Shown: positions 1 through 9,068, counted from the stretch's first letter. The stretch is DNA of 49,460 nt from CALBPI01 sp039815365 (GCA_039815365.1 JBCBZK010000007.1:1-49460); one strand, 5' to 3'. The notes: generated by a model from the sequence alone, not told the origin. Numbers and translations: made by a program.

Positions 1-1563
1 CTAGAAAAAGCGCGCGGTTTCGCCGGTGTCAGCCCCGGGCGCAATATCGTCATCGCACCATCTGCGACGTTTGTGCGCAACGACTCAGCGCCCGATGACG
101 TCGCTGATCCGCAGCTGGCTAATGGCGATGTTGATTTCGAACCCGCACTTGATGTGCGCTGGGGCATTACGCCCGACGTGTCGTTAACGGCTACGTTAAA
201 CCCGGACTTCAGCCAGGTGGAAGCCGATGTTGCTCAGGTTCAGGTGAACCAGCAGTTCGCCTTGTTTTTCCCGGAAAGGCGACCCTTTTTTCTGGAAGGC
301 GCGGACTTTTTTGCCTCGCCGATTAACACCGTGTTTACGCGGAACGTCGCGGACCCGGATTTCGGTGCCAAAATCACCGGCAAGGCGGACGGGCACACTT
401 TCGGCGCGTTCGTTGCGAACGATACGCAGACCAATTTGTTGTTGCCCGGTCGATTCGGTTCGGATGTGACGACACTTGAGCAAGACAGTGATATCGCCGT
501 TGCACGTTATGCCTATGACGTCGGCGACAATTCACGCGTTGGTGCGCTGGCAACATCACGGCGTTCCAATGGCTACGACAATACCGTTATTGGCGCTGAT
601 GCGCGTTTCTTGATCGCCGACCGCTATACGATTTCGGGGCAATTTCTGACGAGTGATTCCCGGTATCCACAAACGGTTGTGGATGAATTTGAGATCGATG
701 CGCCTGACGTGAGTGGCAACGCTTACACGTTGCGAATTGATCGGGATACGCGCGACTGGAGCCATTTCGTATCGCACAACAGTTTTGACCGAGGTTTTCG
801 CGCCGACATGGGATTCGTGCCGCAAGTCGATGTCGAGAAAACCGTCGTCGGTTTGTTTCGTAAATTCAACGCGCCGAGTGGTCGGTGGTGGAATACGGCG
901 TCCGTCGGAGGCGACTGGGACATCACCTACGATCAGTCAGGCCAGTTGTTGGAGCGTGAAACCGAGGTTCGCGCAGATTTGAGTGCGGCGAAGCGATCGT
1001 TTGTCCGCGGTGGATTGACGTATCGCGATCGTTTGTTTGACGACACGCTGTTTGAAGAGAAATTAGGTTTTATTTTTGCCGAGATGAACCCAACGGGTGC
1101 TACGTACTTGGCGTTGTTGCTGCGTGGTGGCGAGGAAATTGACTTTGCCAATTCACGCATTGGCAAGACCCGCCGCATTAGTCCGCGTATCAACCATCGG
1201 ATGGGTGATGGCATCTTGCTGCGATTGCGGCACACATGGCAGGACTTGCGTGCGGATAACGCGCGCGTTTTTACCGTTAATCTCACTGATTTTCGCGCGC
1301 AATATCAATTCAGTCCACGCACGTTTGTCCGATTCGTTTTGACGCATCGCGATATTGATCGCAATGTTGATAACTACATTGATGAGGTTGATGCCAAGTC
1401 GCGCAACATTTCTGCGCAATTACTGCTGAGCTACAAGATCAATCCGCAGACGGTATTCTTCCTGGGGTACGGGGATGCTCGGCTCGAGGATGATCTGATT
1501 ACCGACCTTGCACAAACCGACCGTAGCTTCTTCATGAAAATCGGATACGCATTCCTGCCGTAG
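1..1563 (+). CDS. DUF5916 family outer-membrane protein (3' part; starts before the window)
   Basis: The frame is open from base 1 with no start, so the 5' end lies outside the window; an internal GTG at 73 is not a credible start. The visible 520 residues carry the conserved core of the DUF5916 family: NPDFSQVEAD, then FPERRPFFLEG and the TRN segment near residues 75-115. Alternating aromatic/polar strands follow, as in an outer-membrane beta-barrel, and the protein ends in a hydrophobic strand (GYAFLP). Family members usually have an N-terminal carbohydrate-binding-like (CBM9-type) domain, which would be in the missing part. The substrate is unknown. The assignment rests on motif recognition; the barrel is inferred from strand pattern. 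Confidence 0.85.
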   Translation, partial: LEKARGFAGVSPGRNIVIAPSATFVRNDSAPDDVADPQLANGDVDFEPALDVRWGITPDVSLTATLNPDFSQVEADVAQVQVNQQFALFFPERRPFFLEGADFFASPINTVFTRNVADPDFGAKITGKADGHTFGAFVANDTQTNLLLPGRFGSDVTTLEQDSDIAVARYAYDVGDNSRVGALATSRRSNGYDNTVIGADARFLIADRYTISGQFLTSDSRYPQTVVDEFEIDAPDVSGNAYTLRIDRDTRDWSHFVSHNSFDRGFRADMGFVPQVDVEKTVVGLFRKFNAPSGRWWNTASVGGDWDITYDQSGQLLERETEVRADLSAAKRSFVRGGLTYRDRLFDDTLFEEKLGFIFAEMNPTGATYLALLLRGGEEIDFANSRIGKTRRISPRINHRMGDGILLRLRHTWQDLRADNARVFTVNLTDFRAQYQFSPRTFVRFVLTHRDIDRNVDNYIDEVDAKSRNISAQLLLSYKINPQTVFFLGYGDARLEDDLITDLAQTDRSFFMKIGYAFLP

Positions 1564-1626
1564 CGTGCTGGCAACTGCTCGCTGGCCGGACTATGCTTGC
1601 GCCTCGTTCGATTGAGGGGGATTGCT

Positions 1627-2256
1627 ATGCTGTTTTTCGATTGCCAACCCGCGCCCAGCCCGCGGCGTGTGCGCATGTTCATTGCAGAGAAAGGGCTCGA
1701 TATTCCGGTTGAGCAGATTGACCTTAGCAGTGGCGAGCATCTTGGCGAGCCGTTCAGGGCCATTAATCCGGATTGCACAGTCCCGGTGTTGCAGCTCGAT
1801 GACGGCACCGCGCTGACTGAGACGATTGCGATTTGTAGCTACCTCGAGTCTATTCACGCAGAGCCCGCGTTGATGGGGCGCAATGCGCTTGAGCGCGCGC
1901 AGACGCTGTCGTGGAACGCGAAAATTGAACAACAAGGACTATCCGCCGTCGCTGAAGCGTTTCGCAACCATGCCAAAGGTTTTGTGGGGCGCGCCGTTAC
2001 GGGGAGCGAGGCGCATGATCAGATTCCAGCGCTCGTGCCACGTGGCAGGAAGCGCACGGAAGCCTTCCTTGCAAAGCTCAACGCGCAATTGGCTGAGAAC
2101 GAATATGTTGTTGGCGATCAATTCGGTTTCGCCGACATCACAGCGTTAATCACGGTCGACATGAGCGCCTGGATTAAGCTACCCATACCTGAGTCGTGCG
2201 AGCATCTGCGTCGCTGGCATCAGTCGGTGAGCGCTCGACCTAGCGCCAGGCTCTAA
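1627..2256 (+). CDS. Glutathione S-transferase family protein
   Basis: A 209-residue cytosolic GST. The N-terminal thioredoxin-like domain (about 1-80) has the expected features: SPRRVRMFIAEKGL after the first strand, the VPVL cis-proline motif (TVPVLQLDDG), and the glutathione gamma-glutamyl binding TETIAICSYLE. A helical C-terminal domain follows, with the FGFADIT hydrophobic-core motif (about 170). ATG at 1627 is chosen because GAGGGGG lies just upstream at 1615-1620 and the protein then begins directly with the first beta strand; an in-frame upstream start at 1597 would add ten unrelated residues. It probably conjugates or reduces small electrophiles; the substrate cannot be told. It lies 6 nt before the CtlX-like gene, so co-transcription is likely. 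Confidence 0.9.
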   Translation: MLFFDCQPAPSPRRVRMFIAEKGLDIPVEQIDLSSGEHLGEPFRAINPDCTVPVLQLDDGTALTETIAICSYLESIHAEPALMGRNALERAQTLSWNAKIEQQGLSAVAEAFRNHAKGFVGRAVTGSEAHDQIPALVPRGRKRTEAFLAKLNAQLAENEYVVGDQFGFADITALITVDMSAWIKLPIPESCEHLRRWHQSVSARPSARL

Positions 2257-2261
2257 AACTT

Positions 2262-3203
2262 GTGCGCGAGGCTGAAGCTCAAAGCGTTGGTACCGTGATG
2301 CTAGTGCGGCCGGTGGCGTTTGAGTCCAATCCGCAAACACGTGATAGCAACGCTTTTCAGGCGCAATCAGACGCCATTGCGCCGGAGATTTCGAACCGGC
2401 TCGCGCAGCAGCAATTCGATGGTTTGGTAGCCGTCTTACGGGCGAATGGTGTCGAGTGCGTGGTGGTCGACGATACCCCGGAACCGCACACGCCAGATGC
2501 CATTTTTCCGAACAACTGGATCAGCCTGCATGCGGATGGTCGTGTTGTTCTGTATCCGATGGAGGCGGCAAACAGACGCACCGAACGTCGCCAGGACGTG
2601 ATCGAGATGCTGCAATCCGAGCACGGGTTCGCCGTTACCGACACACTCGATCTGTCATTTGCCGAATCCTATGAGCAGTACCTTGAGGGTACTGGTAGCC
2701 TCGTTCTCGACCGCATGGCGCGCGTTGCGTACGGATGTATATCGACACGAACTCATGAACCACTGGCACGTGATTGGTGCGACAAGATGGGGTATCGCCC
2801 GATGTTGTTCGAAGCCAGGGATGCCGGCGGCCTGCCGATTTATCACAGCAATGTGATGATGTGTATCGGTACCCAGTTCGCCGTTGTGTGTCTCTCGGCT
2901 ATTTCACCGGCGGCGCGTAGTTGTGTCCTCGAGCAGCTAACCGCAGACGGACATGACGTGATCGATATCAGTTTCGATGCTATGAATGCGTTTGCGGGCA
3001 ACATGTTGGAGATCACTAACGCTGATGGCGAGCGTTTGCTTGCGATGTCCGCCCAGGCGGAAGCGAGTCTCACAGCTGCCCAAAAGCAACAACTAAACGC
3101 GTACGCGCGCATTGTCAGCGCGCCTATTGAACATATTGAAACGCAGTCAGGTGGCAGCGTGCGTTGCATGCTGGCCGAAGTGCATTTGCCAAGGACCGGT
3201 TAG
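2262..3203 (+). CDS. ctlX: CtlX-like pentein-fold hydrolase (amidinotransferase superfamily)
   Basis: A 313-residue pentein-superfamily enzyme of the COG4874/CtlX type (citrulline utilisation hydrolase). Visible motifs are MLVRPVAFESNPQT and NAFQ near the N-terminus, FPNNWISLH with the substrate-binding acidic region DTPEPHTPDAIFPNNW (about 75-90), EGTGSLVLDR (about 140), the catalytic His segment YHSNVMMCIG (about 195), and the C-terminal nucleophile Cys in GGSVRCMLAE (about 303). Family members act on guanidino/ureido groups of arginine-like compounds; exact substrate is inferred only. The start is uncertain: GTG at 2262 gives the usual short N-terminal extension, while ATG at 2298 is in frame and would begin directly with MLVRP. 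A second pentein enzyme follows 58 nt downstream. Confidence 0.85.
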   Translation: MREAEAQSVGTVMLVRPVAFESNPQTRDSNAFQAQSDAIAPEISNRLAQQQFDGLVAVLRANGVECVVVDDTPEPHTPDAIFPNNWISLHADGRVVLYPMEAANRRTERRQDVIEMLQSEHGFAVTDTLDLSFAESYEQYLEGTGSLVLDRMARVAYGCISTRTHEPLARDWCDKMGYRPMLFEARDAGGLPIYHSNVMMCIGTQFAVVCLSAISPAARSCVLEQLTADGHDVIDISFDAMNAFAGNMLEITNADGERLLAMSAQAEASLTAAQKQQLNAYARIVSAPIEHIETQSGGSVRCMLAEVHLPRTG

Positions 3204-3261
3204 GTCTGATTCTGGCAAACCAGTTACAATTACGTTGTTCATTTTCTAGCAGAGACCACCC

Positions 3262-4092
3262 ATGAGCCAGTCCCGCGACAAAATTCTGATGTGCCCGCCT
3301 GATTATTTTACGGTCGCGAATGTGATCAATCCATGGATGGCAGGTAACGAAGGTCAACTGGATCAGGCGCGTGCGCAGAAGCAATGGCAGAACCTTGTTG
3401 ATGCGCTGAGTGAGCATGCAGAAGTTGTGACGATGCCTGCACAGCGGGACTTGCCCGATATGGTGTTTACAGCGAACGCCGGCGCCGTTTATGGCAACAA
3501 GGCGATTGCCAGTCACTTCATGCCACATGAACGCAGACCCGAAGAGCAATACTTCAAAGAGTGGTTTCGTGACAATGGTTTTGAGCTGCTCGATCTTGAC
3601 GAAAAACTGGGTTTTGAGGGTGCCGGTGATTGCCTGATCGATCGCGGTGGCCCGTGGCTGTGGACGGGTTTCGGCTTTCGCACGGAAATCGAGGCACATC
3701 CTGCCATCGCCGCATTCTTTGGTCGCGAGCTCGTTTCGATTCGACTGACTGATCCGCGGTTTTATCATATCGATACGTGTTTTTGCCCGTTGACCGACGG
3801 ATTCCTGATGTATCACCCACCCGCGTTCGATTTCGATTCACGTCTTGCCATTGAGCAACGCGTGCCACCACACAAACGCATTATCGTGGATACCATCGAT
3901 GCTGGGAATTTCGCGTGTAACGCGGTCAACGTCGGACAGCAGATTTTCGTGCATCAGGCGAGCGCGCCGTTAAAAGCGCAGCTGATGTTGTTGGGCTTCC
4001 ATGTTCACGAAGTCGATTTGTCGGAGTTCCTAAAATCCGGTGGCTCTGCCAAATGCCTGACGTTGAAATTGTCGGAGTCGGTTAACCACTGA
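3262..4092 (+). CDS. Dimethylarginine dimethylaminohydrolase / arginine-deiminase-like enzyme
   Basis: A 276-residue member of the amidinotransferase/DDAH group (COG1834). It shows the N-terminal substrate-loop start MCPPDYF and NPWM, the DMVFTANAG motif (about 70), FEGAGDCL (about 117), the catalytic His in FYHIDTCFCPL (about 172), and the catalytic Cys in GGSAKCLTL (about 265). The mechanism in this family is a Cys thiouronium intermediate on arginine, methylarginines or related guanidines; which one is used here cannot be read from sequence. Length is typical. The start is ATG at 3262 with GAGA shortly upstream. The stop codon shares its last base with the ATG of the M61 peptidase gene (TGATG), so translation is probably coupled. 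Together with the preceding CtlX-like gene this suggests an arginine/citrulline catabolic unit. Confidence 0.87.
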   Translation: MSQSRDKILMCPPDYFTVANVINPWMAGNEGQLDQARAQKQWQNLVDALSEHAEVVTMPAQRDLPDMVFTANAGAVYGNKAIASHFMPHERRPEEQYFKEWFRDNGFELLDLDEKLGFEGAGDCLIDRGGPWLWTGFGFRTEIEAHPAIAAFFGRELVSIRLTDPRFYHIDTCFCPLTDGFLMYHPPAFDFDSRLAIEQRVPPHKRIIVDTIDAGNFACNAVNVGQQIFVHQASAPLKAQLMLLGFHVHEVDLSEFLKSGGSAKCLTLKLSESVNH

Positions 4093-5888
4093 TGCACGTT
4101 GCGTATCGAATCGGTGCCGCGCGAGCCGAGGCACATTTGTTTGATGTCAGCATCACGGTGTCCGGTAACGAGCAAGACACATTAGTGCTGCGCCTGCCGG
4201 CGTGGATACCGGGCAGCTACCTCGTACGGGACTATGCGCGGCATGTCGTCAACATTGACGCTAGCGACGCCAGCGGTCATGCGCTTATGATCGAACGTCC
4301 GGACAAATCGAGCTGGCGATTGCTCGGCACCGGTCGCGATGTTCATGTCCACATGCGTGTTTATGGCTGGGATCTGTCGGTGCGTGGGGCGCATCTTGAT
4401 AACACCCATGCCTACTTCAACGGCGCTTGCGTGTTTCCCGAGGTGATTGGTGTGCAAACGCCGCTGTCGCTAACCATTGAGCGTCCACACGGTTTGCCGG
4501 ATGACGCGGTGGTCGCAACGTCTATGCCAGTGGTTGATTGTGATCCGGCTGGTTTTGGACGATATCGTTGCGCTGATTACGACGAGCTCATTGATCATCC
4601 CGTCGAAATCGCGGTGCAGCAATGCGTTTCTTTTGAAGCCGCTGGTGTTGCGCATCGGTTTTTCGTGCGTGGCGCTGATGCGTTCGATCACGACCGGTTG
4701 GCACATGACTGTCAAAAAATTTGCGAAGAGCATCACGCGTTGATGGGTACCCCGGACGACCTGAATGCATACACATTCATGGCCTATGCGTTGGACTCGG
4801 GTTACGGCGGACTCGAACATCGCTGGTCGACCAGCCTTGCGATTAGCAGGAGTGACTTACCGCGCGTTGGTGCGCCGACCGATGAGGCGGCGTATCGCAA
4901 ATGCCTCGGTTTGATCAGCCACGAGTATTTCCATTTGTGGAATGTCCGGCGCCTGAAACCCGAGGTGTTCACGCCGTTGGACATGACACAGGAAGTTCAC
5001 ACCGGTTTGCTGTGGGTGTTCGAGGGCATCACGTCGTATTTCGATGACCTGGCGCTGGTGCGTTCGGGTGTCATCGATGAGCCGGCGTATTTTGCATTGC
5101 TCGGTGAGAATCTGACGCGCGTGATGCGCACGCGCGGACGGCTGCATCAGTCACTGGAGCTCTCCAGTGTCGATGCGTGGACACGATTCTACAAACAAGA
5201 TGAGAATGCGACGAACGCTATCGTGAGTTACTACGCGAAGGGCGCGTTGGCAGCACTGGCGTTGGATCTCACGTTACGCGCCGACAGCGAGACCACGTTA
5301 GACGCTGTCATGCGCGAAGCCTGGACCCGCTATTACGTCAATGGTGGCGGATTGCCGGAGCGCGGCCTGGAAGCGCTGGCCGTGGAGCTATCAGGGCTGG
5401 CGCTCGGCGACTTTTTCGATCAGTTGATTCGCGGTACAAATGACATCGATCTTGCGCCATTGTTTGCGCCATTCGGCATGGTCTGCGCGATACGAGCAAG
5501 CGCACCGGGTACTGACCCTGGCGGCGCACCGGCGGCCCAGGCCGTCACTGCGTATGCGGGCTGGCGATTCGATTCGAAACAGGCGGGTCGCATTGCTGCG
5601 ATCGTCAACGACACGCCAGCGGAAACCGCGGGTTTGTCTGCTGGCGATACCTTGATTGCTGTGAATGAACGCCGCGTGTCGGCAACGGCAGCTGAGCGCC
5701 TCGTTGCACAATCACGCCCGGGCGATACGCTGCGGGTTGCTGTGTTCCGACGTGATGAATTGAAACTGGCGACGCTGGAATTGACGGCACCGCCACAAGA
5801 CACGGTCTGGCTTGCCCCGGACCCGAACGCTGACGCTACATCGAAGGCGCGTTGCCGTGCGTGGCTGGCGTCACTGCAGACGTCCTAG
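4092..5888 (+). CDS. M61 family metallo-aminopeptidase with PDZ domain
   Basis: A 598-residue M61 (glycyl aminopeptidase type) protein. The N-terminal beta-rich domain (about 1-170) has LPAWIPGSYLVRDYARH. The catalytic domain has the zinc motif HEYFHLWN (His277, Glu278, His281) preceded by GYGGLEH, and the downstream acidic ligand region with LLWVFEGITSYFDDL. A PDZ domain follows near residues 495-570 (IVNDTPAETAGLSAGD). No signal peptide is evident, so a cytoplasmic location is suggested. The gene starts in a one-base overlap with the preceding deiminase-like gene, so it belongs to that operon and may supply amino acids from peptides. Its last 53 bases overlap the 3' end of the oppositely oriented msrQ gene. 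Confidence 0.93.
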   Translation: MHVAYRIGAARAEAHLFDVSITVSGNEQDTLVLRLPAWIPGSYLVRDYARHVVNIDASDASGHALMIERPDKSSWRLLGTGRDVHVHMRVYGWDLSVRGAHLDNTHAYFNGACVFPEVIGVQTPLSLTIERPHGLPDDAVVATSMPVVDCDPAGFGRYRCADYDELIDHPVEIAVQQCVSFEAAGVAHRFFVRGADAFDHDRLAHDCQKICEEHHALMGTPDDLNAYTFMAYALDSGYGGLEHRWSTSLAISRSDLPRVGAPTDEAAYRKCLGLISHEYFHLWNVRRLKPEVFTPLDMTQEVHTGLLWVFEGITSYFDDLALVRSGVIDEPAYFALLGENLTRVMRTRGRLHQSLELSSVDAWTRFYKQDENATNAIVSYYAKGALAALALDLTLRADSETTLDAVMREAWTRYYVNGGGLPERGLEALAVELSGLALGDFFDQLIRGTNDIDLAPLFAPFGMVCAIRASAPGTDPGGAPAAQAVTAYAGWRFDSKQAGRIAAIVNDTPAETAGLSAGDTLIAVNERRVSATAAERLVAQSRPGDTLRVAVFRRDELKLATLELTAPPQDTVWLAPDPNADATSKARCRAWLASLQTS

Positions 5889-6504
5889 CGCTGCGCGTGC
5901 GTTGGCAGCGCCAAAACACGCGAATGCCTAGCAGCGCGGCGAGCATGATGCTGAACAACAGCGGTTCAGTGATGTCTTTCTTGACCTGCCACCAGAAGTG
6001 CCACACGGCGAGAATGCCGATCAGATAAACACTGTTGTGCAATTGTTGCCAGCGCTTGCCCATGCGTCGGCGCACGGCCATGAGCGATGTCGCGCTGAGC
6101 GCCATCAGAATAGTCCACGCGAGAATCCCGAGCGTGATGAAAGGGCGCTTGAGGATATCTTCGACAATCGGTTGTATCGCCAGACCTTGGTCGAGTAAGG
6201 CATACACGGCCAGATGCAACGTCACATAGAATGCCGTGAACAGACCAATCATTCGACGAAACCGACCAACCCAATGCCAACCGGTGAGTCGACGTATCGG
6301 CGTTACGGCCAGCGCAGCGATGATCAGGTACAGACTCCAATTGCCAAAATGGTCCATGAGTGTTTCGACAGGGTTGGCGCCCAATTGCTGCCCGGCAATG
6401 CCGAATGCGGCAAGCGCCGCCCACAGCAATGGCAGCAAACCGCTGACAAACACCAAGGGTTTCCCGATGCGTGTTACACGTTGTGTGGTCGTCCAATGGC
6501 GCAT
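5836..6504 (-). CDS. msrQ: MsrQ, haem-binding membrane subunit of the MsrPQ methionine sulfoxide reductase
   Basis: A 222-residue inner-membrane protein with about six hydrophobic segments. It matches the MsrQ (YedZ) family: GNWSLYLIIAALAVTPIRRL, RRMIGLFTAFYVTLHLAVY, ITLGILAWTILMALSATS, and RMGKRWQQLHNSVYLIG, followed by histidine-containing helices expected to ligate b-type haem. In the family it passes electrons from the quinone pool or flavin reductase to MsrP for repair of oxidised periplasmic methionines. It follows msrP by 11 nt on the same strand, the normal gene order. The C-terminal tail beyond about residue 205 is basic and variable, and its coding sequence overlaps the 3' end of the M61 gene. 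Confidence 0.95.
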   Translation of the reverse strand: MRHWTTTQRVTRIGKPLVFVSGLLPLLWAALAAFGIAGQQLGANPVETLMDHFGNWSLYLIIAALAVTPIRRLTGWHWVGRFRRMIGLFTAFYVTLHLAVYALLDQGLAIQPIVEDILKRPFITLGILAWTILMALSATSLMAVRRRMGKRWQQLHNSVYLIGILAVWHFWWQVKKDITEPLLFSIMLAALLGIRVFWRCQRTRSARTSAVTPATHGNAPSM

Positions 6505-6515
6505 CGTGTCATTGC

Positions 6516-7469
6516 TCAGAAATTGCGCTTCAGATCGAGGCCGGTATACAGACTTGCCACTTGTTCGGTGTAGCCATTGAACATCAGTGTTGGTTTTTTG
6601 CTCGCAAACAGGCTGTTGCCGCCGATACTCCGCTCGCGTGCCTGACTCCAGCGCGGATGATCTACTTCGGGATTCACGTTGGCATAGAAACCGTATTCGC
6701 GCGGCGCCGACATGTTCCAGCTCGTTTCAGGTTGCTGCTCGGTAAATCGGATGCCGACGATCGACTTGATGCTTTTGAAGCCATACTTCCAAGGCACGAC
6801 GAGGCGCATAGGTGCCCCGTTCTGGTTCGGTAGCACTTTGCCGTAGACGCCAACCGCCATGATAGTCAACGGATTCATCGCCTCGGCGATTGTGAGGCCT
6901 TCGCGATACGGCCATGTCAAAACACGACGGCGTTGTCCCGGCATTTGCTCAGGATCGTAGAGCGTTTCGAAGGCGACATATTTCGCACGTGAATTGGGTT
7001 TGAACGTTTTGATCATGGATGCGAGCGAAATACCGACCCAAGGCACGACCATGGAACATGCCTCAACACAGCGCAGTCGATAGATGCGTTCTTCGAGCGC
7101 GTACGGTGCGACGAGATCATCCAGATCGAATGTGCCGGTGACGTCTGCCTCACCACTGATTTTGACCGTCCACGGTCTGGGTTTGAGCGAGCCTGCGTTT
7201 CGCGCCGGGTCGGTCTTACCTGTGCCAAACTCATAAAAATTGTTGTAACCGGTGACGTCCTCCCACGAATTTGGCGGTTGATTCGTCGACAAAGGACTCT
7301 TGGTGACGTCGGCCAGAGTGCCTGCGCGCGGTAATGCTGCTGCGTTGGCATCGATAGATGGCAGCAGCGCGCTGGCGGCAAGACCGGCGACGATGCTGCG
7401 TCGCGACAGGTAAACAGACTCAGACGTGATCTCGCTGGGTTTGATATCGCTTGGGCGTTGAATAAGCAT
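6516..7469 (-). CDS. msrP: MsrP, molybdopterin-dependent methionine sulfoxide reductase catalytic subunit
   Basis: A 317-residue periplasmic enzyme (formerly YedY). The N-terminus carries a twin-arginine signal, LSRRSIVAGLAASALL (about residues 26-41), with an Ala-rich cleavage region. Family motifs include NNFYEFGTGKTDP, RPWTVKISGE, the molybdenum-ligating Cys region YRLRCVEACSMVVPW, and the MPGQRRRVLTWPYREGL and GAPMRLVVPWKYGFKSIKSI segments. It reduces protein-bound methionine sulfoxide after Tat export with its cofactor already inserted. It forms an operon with msrQ downstream and follows the DUF547 gene by 21 nt. A separate cytoplasmic-type msrA lies at 19.5-20.1 kb, so this window carries both repair branches. 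Confidence 0.96.
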   Translation of the reverse strand: MLIQRPSDIKPSEITSESVYLSRRSIVAGLAASALLPSIDANAAALPRAGTLADVTKSPLSTNQPPNSWEDVTGYNNFYEFGTGKTDPARNAGSLKPRPWTVKISGEADVTGTFDLDDLVAPYALEERIYRLRCVEACSMVVPWVGISLASMIKTFKPNSRAKYVAFETLYDPEQMPGQRRRVLTWPYREGLTIAEAMNPLTIMAVGVYGKVLPNQNGAPMRLVVPWKYGFKSIKSIVGIRFTEQQPETSWNMSAPREYGFYANVNPEVDHPRWSQARERSIGGNSLFASKKPTLMFNGYTEQVASLYTGLDLKRNF

Positions 7470-7490
7470 GTCGTGTTCCTTTGCCGAACG

Positions 7491-8297
7491 TTATTGAGTC
7501 ACCGGAGTGCCGTTAAGATTCCAGTCATAGCTCAGGTAGTCAAATGACCAGTCGTCGTTTTGCAAACTCTGTTTGAGCGTGTCATCGGCGACGTAGCGCG
7601 CCAGGAAACCTGCGAGGCTGCCGCCACCGGCAGCCTCAAATTCGTCCGCATACCATTTGAAGATCCTCGACACCTTGGCTTGACGCTTTTCGACATCGAA
7701 TTGATTGCTGGCACTGTTATTAATGAAGCTTGCCGTCACGTTCTTCAGTTGCTCGTCAAGGTCTTCGGCGGTATAGAGCCAGCTTTGCAGCGGCGGACAC
7801 GACTGTGACGCGCAGACGATCGCAAAGTGAATACGCGGGTCGCCCTCGTTGATGATGCGCTTGTGCTCGAGTGTATACAGCGACATAGATGTGTTGAACA
7901 AGTCATATTTACGGCGTTTGAAAAAGCGCTGCCGACCCCAGATGGACGAGGGTGAGTAACCGTCCAGAATGCCCTGTATCGACACCGCATTGTACGCGTT
8001 GATATAGAACGCGAGCCGCTCGGCTTGCGTAGCACTGGACGCGAGTGATGTCGTGGCGAGCTCCTCAATGACCGCGGCAAATGCCGGCTCGTTGGCAAAA
8101 GCGGCGTAATCCACGTGACCGCGATCGACGCTGCTCGCGAGTAGCGTGCCGAACGGGGCGAAAACCGCCGCAGATTCCTGCGCGCTTGCGGTCGGCGAAA
8201 TGACGGCTGCCGCGATTGCCAGCACTGCCAGCGCAAGCCATTTACCACGCGATGGTCTGTCCGTCCCACGCGAAAAACTTACCGTTGTCGTCATCAT
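7491..8297 (-). CDS. DUF547 domain-containing exported protein
   Basis: A 268-residue protein with an N-terminal signal (basic start, then LALAVLAIAAAVISPTASA and AQ, cleavage near residue 39). DUF547 motifs include LAFYINAYNAVSIQGIL (about 95), LYTLEHKRII, DPRIHFAIVCASQSCPPL (about 155-172) and a C-terminal YLSYDWNLN. Family function is unknown; a papain/transglutaminase-like fold has been proposed for it, and the conserved Cys in the SCPPL region would fit, but I treat that as unproven. The start codon lies 56 nt inside the 3' end of the upstream SDR gene in a different frame. No later start keeps the signal peptide, so the overlap seems real. It is 21 nt before msrP. Confidence 0.9.
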   Translation of the reverse strand: MMTTTVSFSRGTDRPSRGKWLALAVLAIAAAVISPTASAQESAAVFAPFGTLLASSVDRGHVDYAAFANEPAFAAVIEELATTSLASSATQAERLAFYINAYNAVSIQGILDGYSPSSIWGRQRFFKRRKYDLFNTSMSLYTLEHKRIINEGDPRIHFAIVCASQSCPPLQSWLYTAEDLDEQLKNVTASFINNSASNQFDVEKRQAKVSRIFKWYADEFEAAGGGSLAGFLARYVADDTLKQSLQNDDWSFDYLSYDWNLNGTPVTQ

Positions 8298-8997
8298 TCA
8301 GGTTGTCCAATACGTTCAATAGATGCCCGGCTGCCGTTCGCGCGCTAAACAGCGTTTTACTGTTTGCGCTGAACGGTGCACTGAGGTCCGTATCCACAGT
8401 GCCCGGATGGAGTGCGACACAGCGAATCGCTTTGTGCCGACGTTTTAATTCAATTGCCAGATTCTTGGTAAGCATATTCTGCGCCGCCTTCGAGGCGCGA
8501 TAGGCATACCAACCACCCAAGCGATTGTCTTCAATACTGCCAACCCGAGCAGACAATGTAGCAACAACGCACGGAGTTGCTCGCGGCAGCAGCCCGGCCA
8601 CATGTTTTGCCAACAGCACCGGTCCTACACAATTGACCGTCATGCTCTTCAAAATATTACTGGCAGTGACCTCGCCAAGGCGTCTCTCAGGCATCATGCC
8701 ATCGCTATCGTGCAGCAAACCCACGGTATTGATGACCCAATCAAGCTGCTGTGTCGTTGCCTGAACGGTATGCACGCACGCTTCAATGCTGGATTCTTCA
8801 CCTACATCGACATCAATCAGCGTCAAACGCCCTGCCGCTGTTGCCGCAAGCGCTGCGAGCGCGTCCGAACGCGTTGCGCCGCGCGCCGCCGCATACAGGT
8901 GTTGCGTGGTTGGTCTGGCTAACAGTGCTTCAACCAGCGCAAGGCCGATGCCGCGACTCGCGCCAACGATCAATACATGCGATGGGGATGGTGTCAT
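8242..8997 (-). CDS. Short-chain dehydrogenase/reductase (SDR)
   Basis: A 251-residue classical SDR. The Rossmann nucleotide-binding motif VGASRGIG is at about residues 11-18, an NTVG motif (usual NNAG) is near 91, and the catalytic Tyr and Lys are in YAYRASKAA (about 164-172). HPGTVDTDLS follows. The C-terminus (GKFFAWDGQTIAW) resembles the CsgA-like (C-factor-like) SDR subgroup. Substrate and cofactor preference are not evident. The 3' end overlaps the start of the DUF547 gene by 56 nt. An alpha/beta-hydrolase gene lies 71 nt upstream on the same strand, so a shared transcript of five genes down to msrQ is possible. Confidence 0.92.
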   Translation of the reverse strand: MTPSPSHVLIVGASRGIGLALVEALLARPTTQHLYAAARGATRSDALAALAATAAGRLTLIDVDVGEESSIEACVHTVQATTQQLDWVINTVGLLHDSDGMMPERRLGEVTASNILKSMTVNCVGPVLLAKHVAGLLPRATPCVVATLSARVGSIEDNRLGGWYAYRASKAAQNMLTKNLAIELKRRHKAIRCVALHPGTVDTDLSAPFSANSKTLFSARTAAGHLLNVLDNLNDDDNGKFFAWDGQTIAW

Positions 8998-9068
8998 AAG
9001 CTACCTTCTCGCTGTGACGAGAGAATCTACAAAGGTTATTCGTTGACGAGCGCTTGCCAGATGCGTGA

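Noticed and set aside
1564..1626. Possible terminator after the DUF5916 gene
   Set aside because: No stable stem with a T run could be drawn in these 63 bases.
3124..3816. 230-codon minus-strand frame across the two pentein genes
   Set aside because: It covers the ends of two genes with intact catalytic motifs on the plus strand; a shadow frame.
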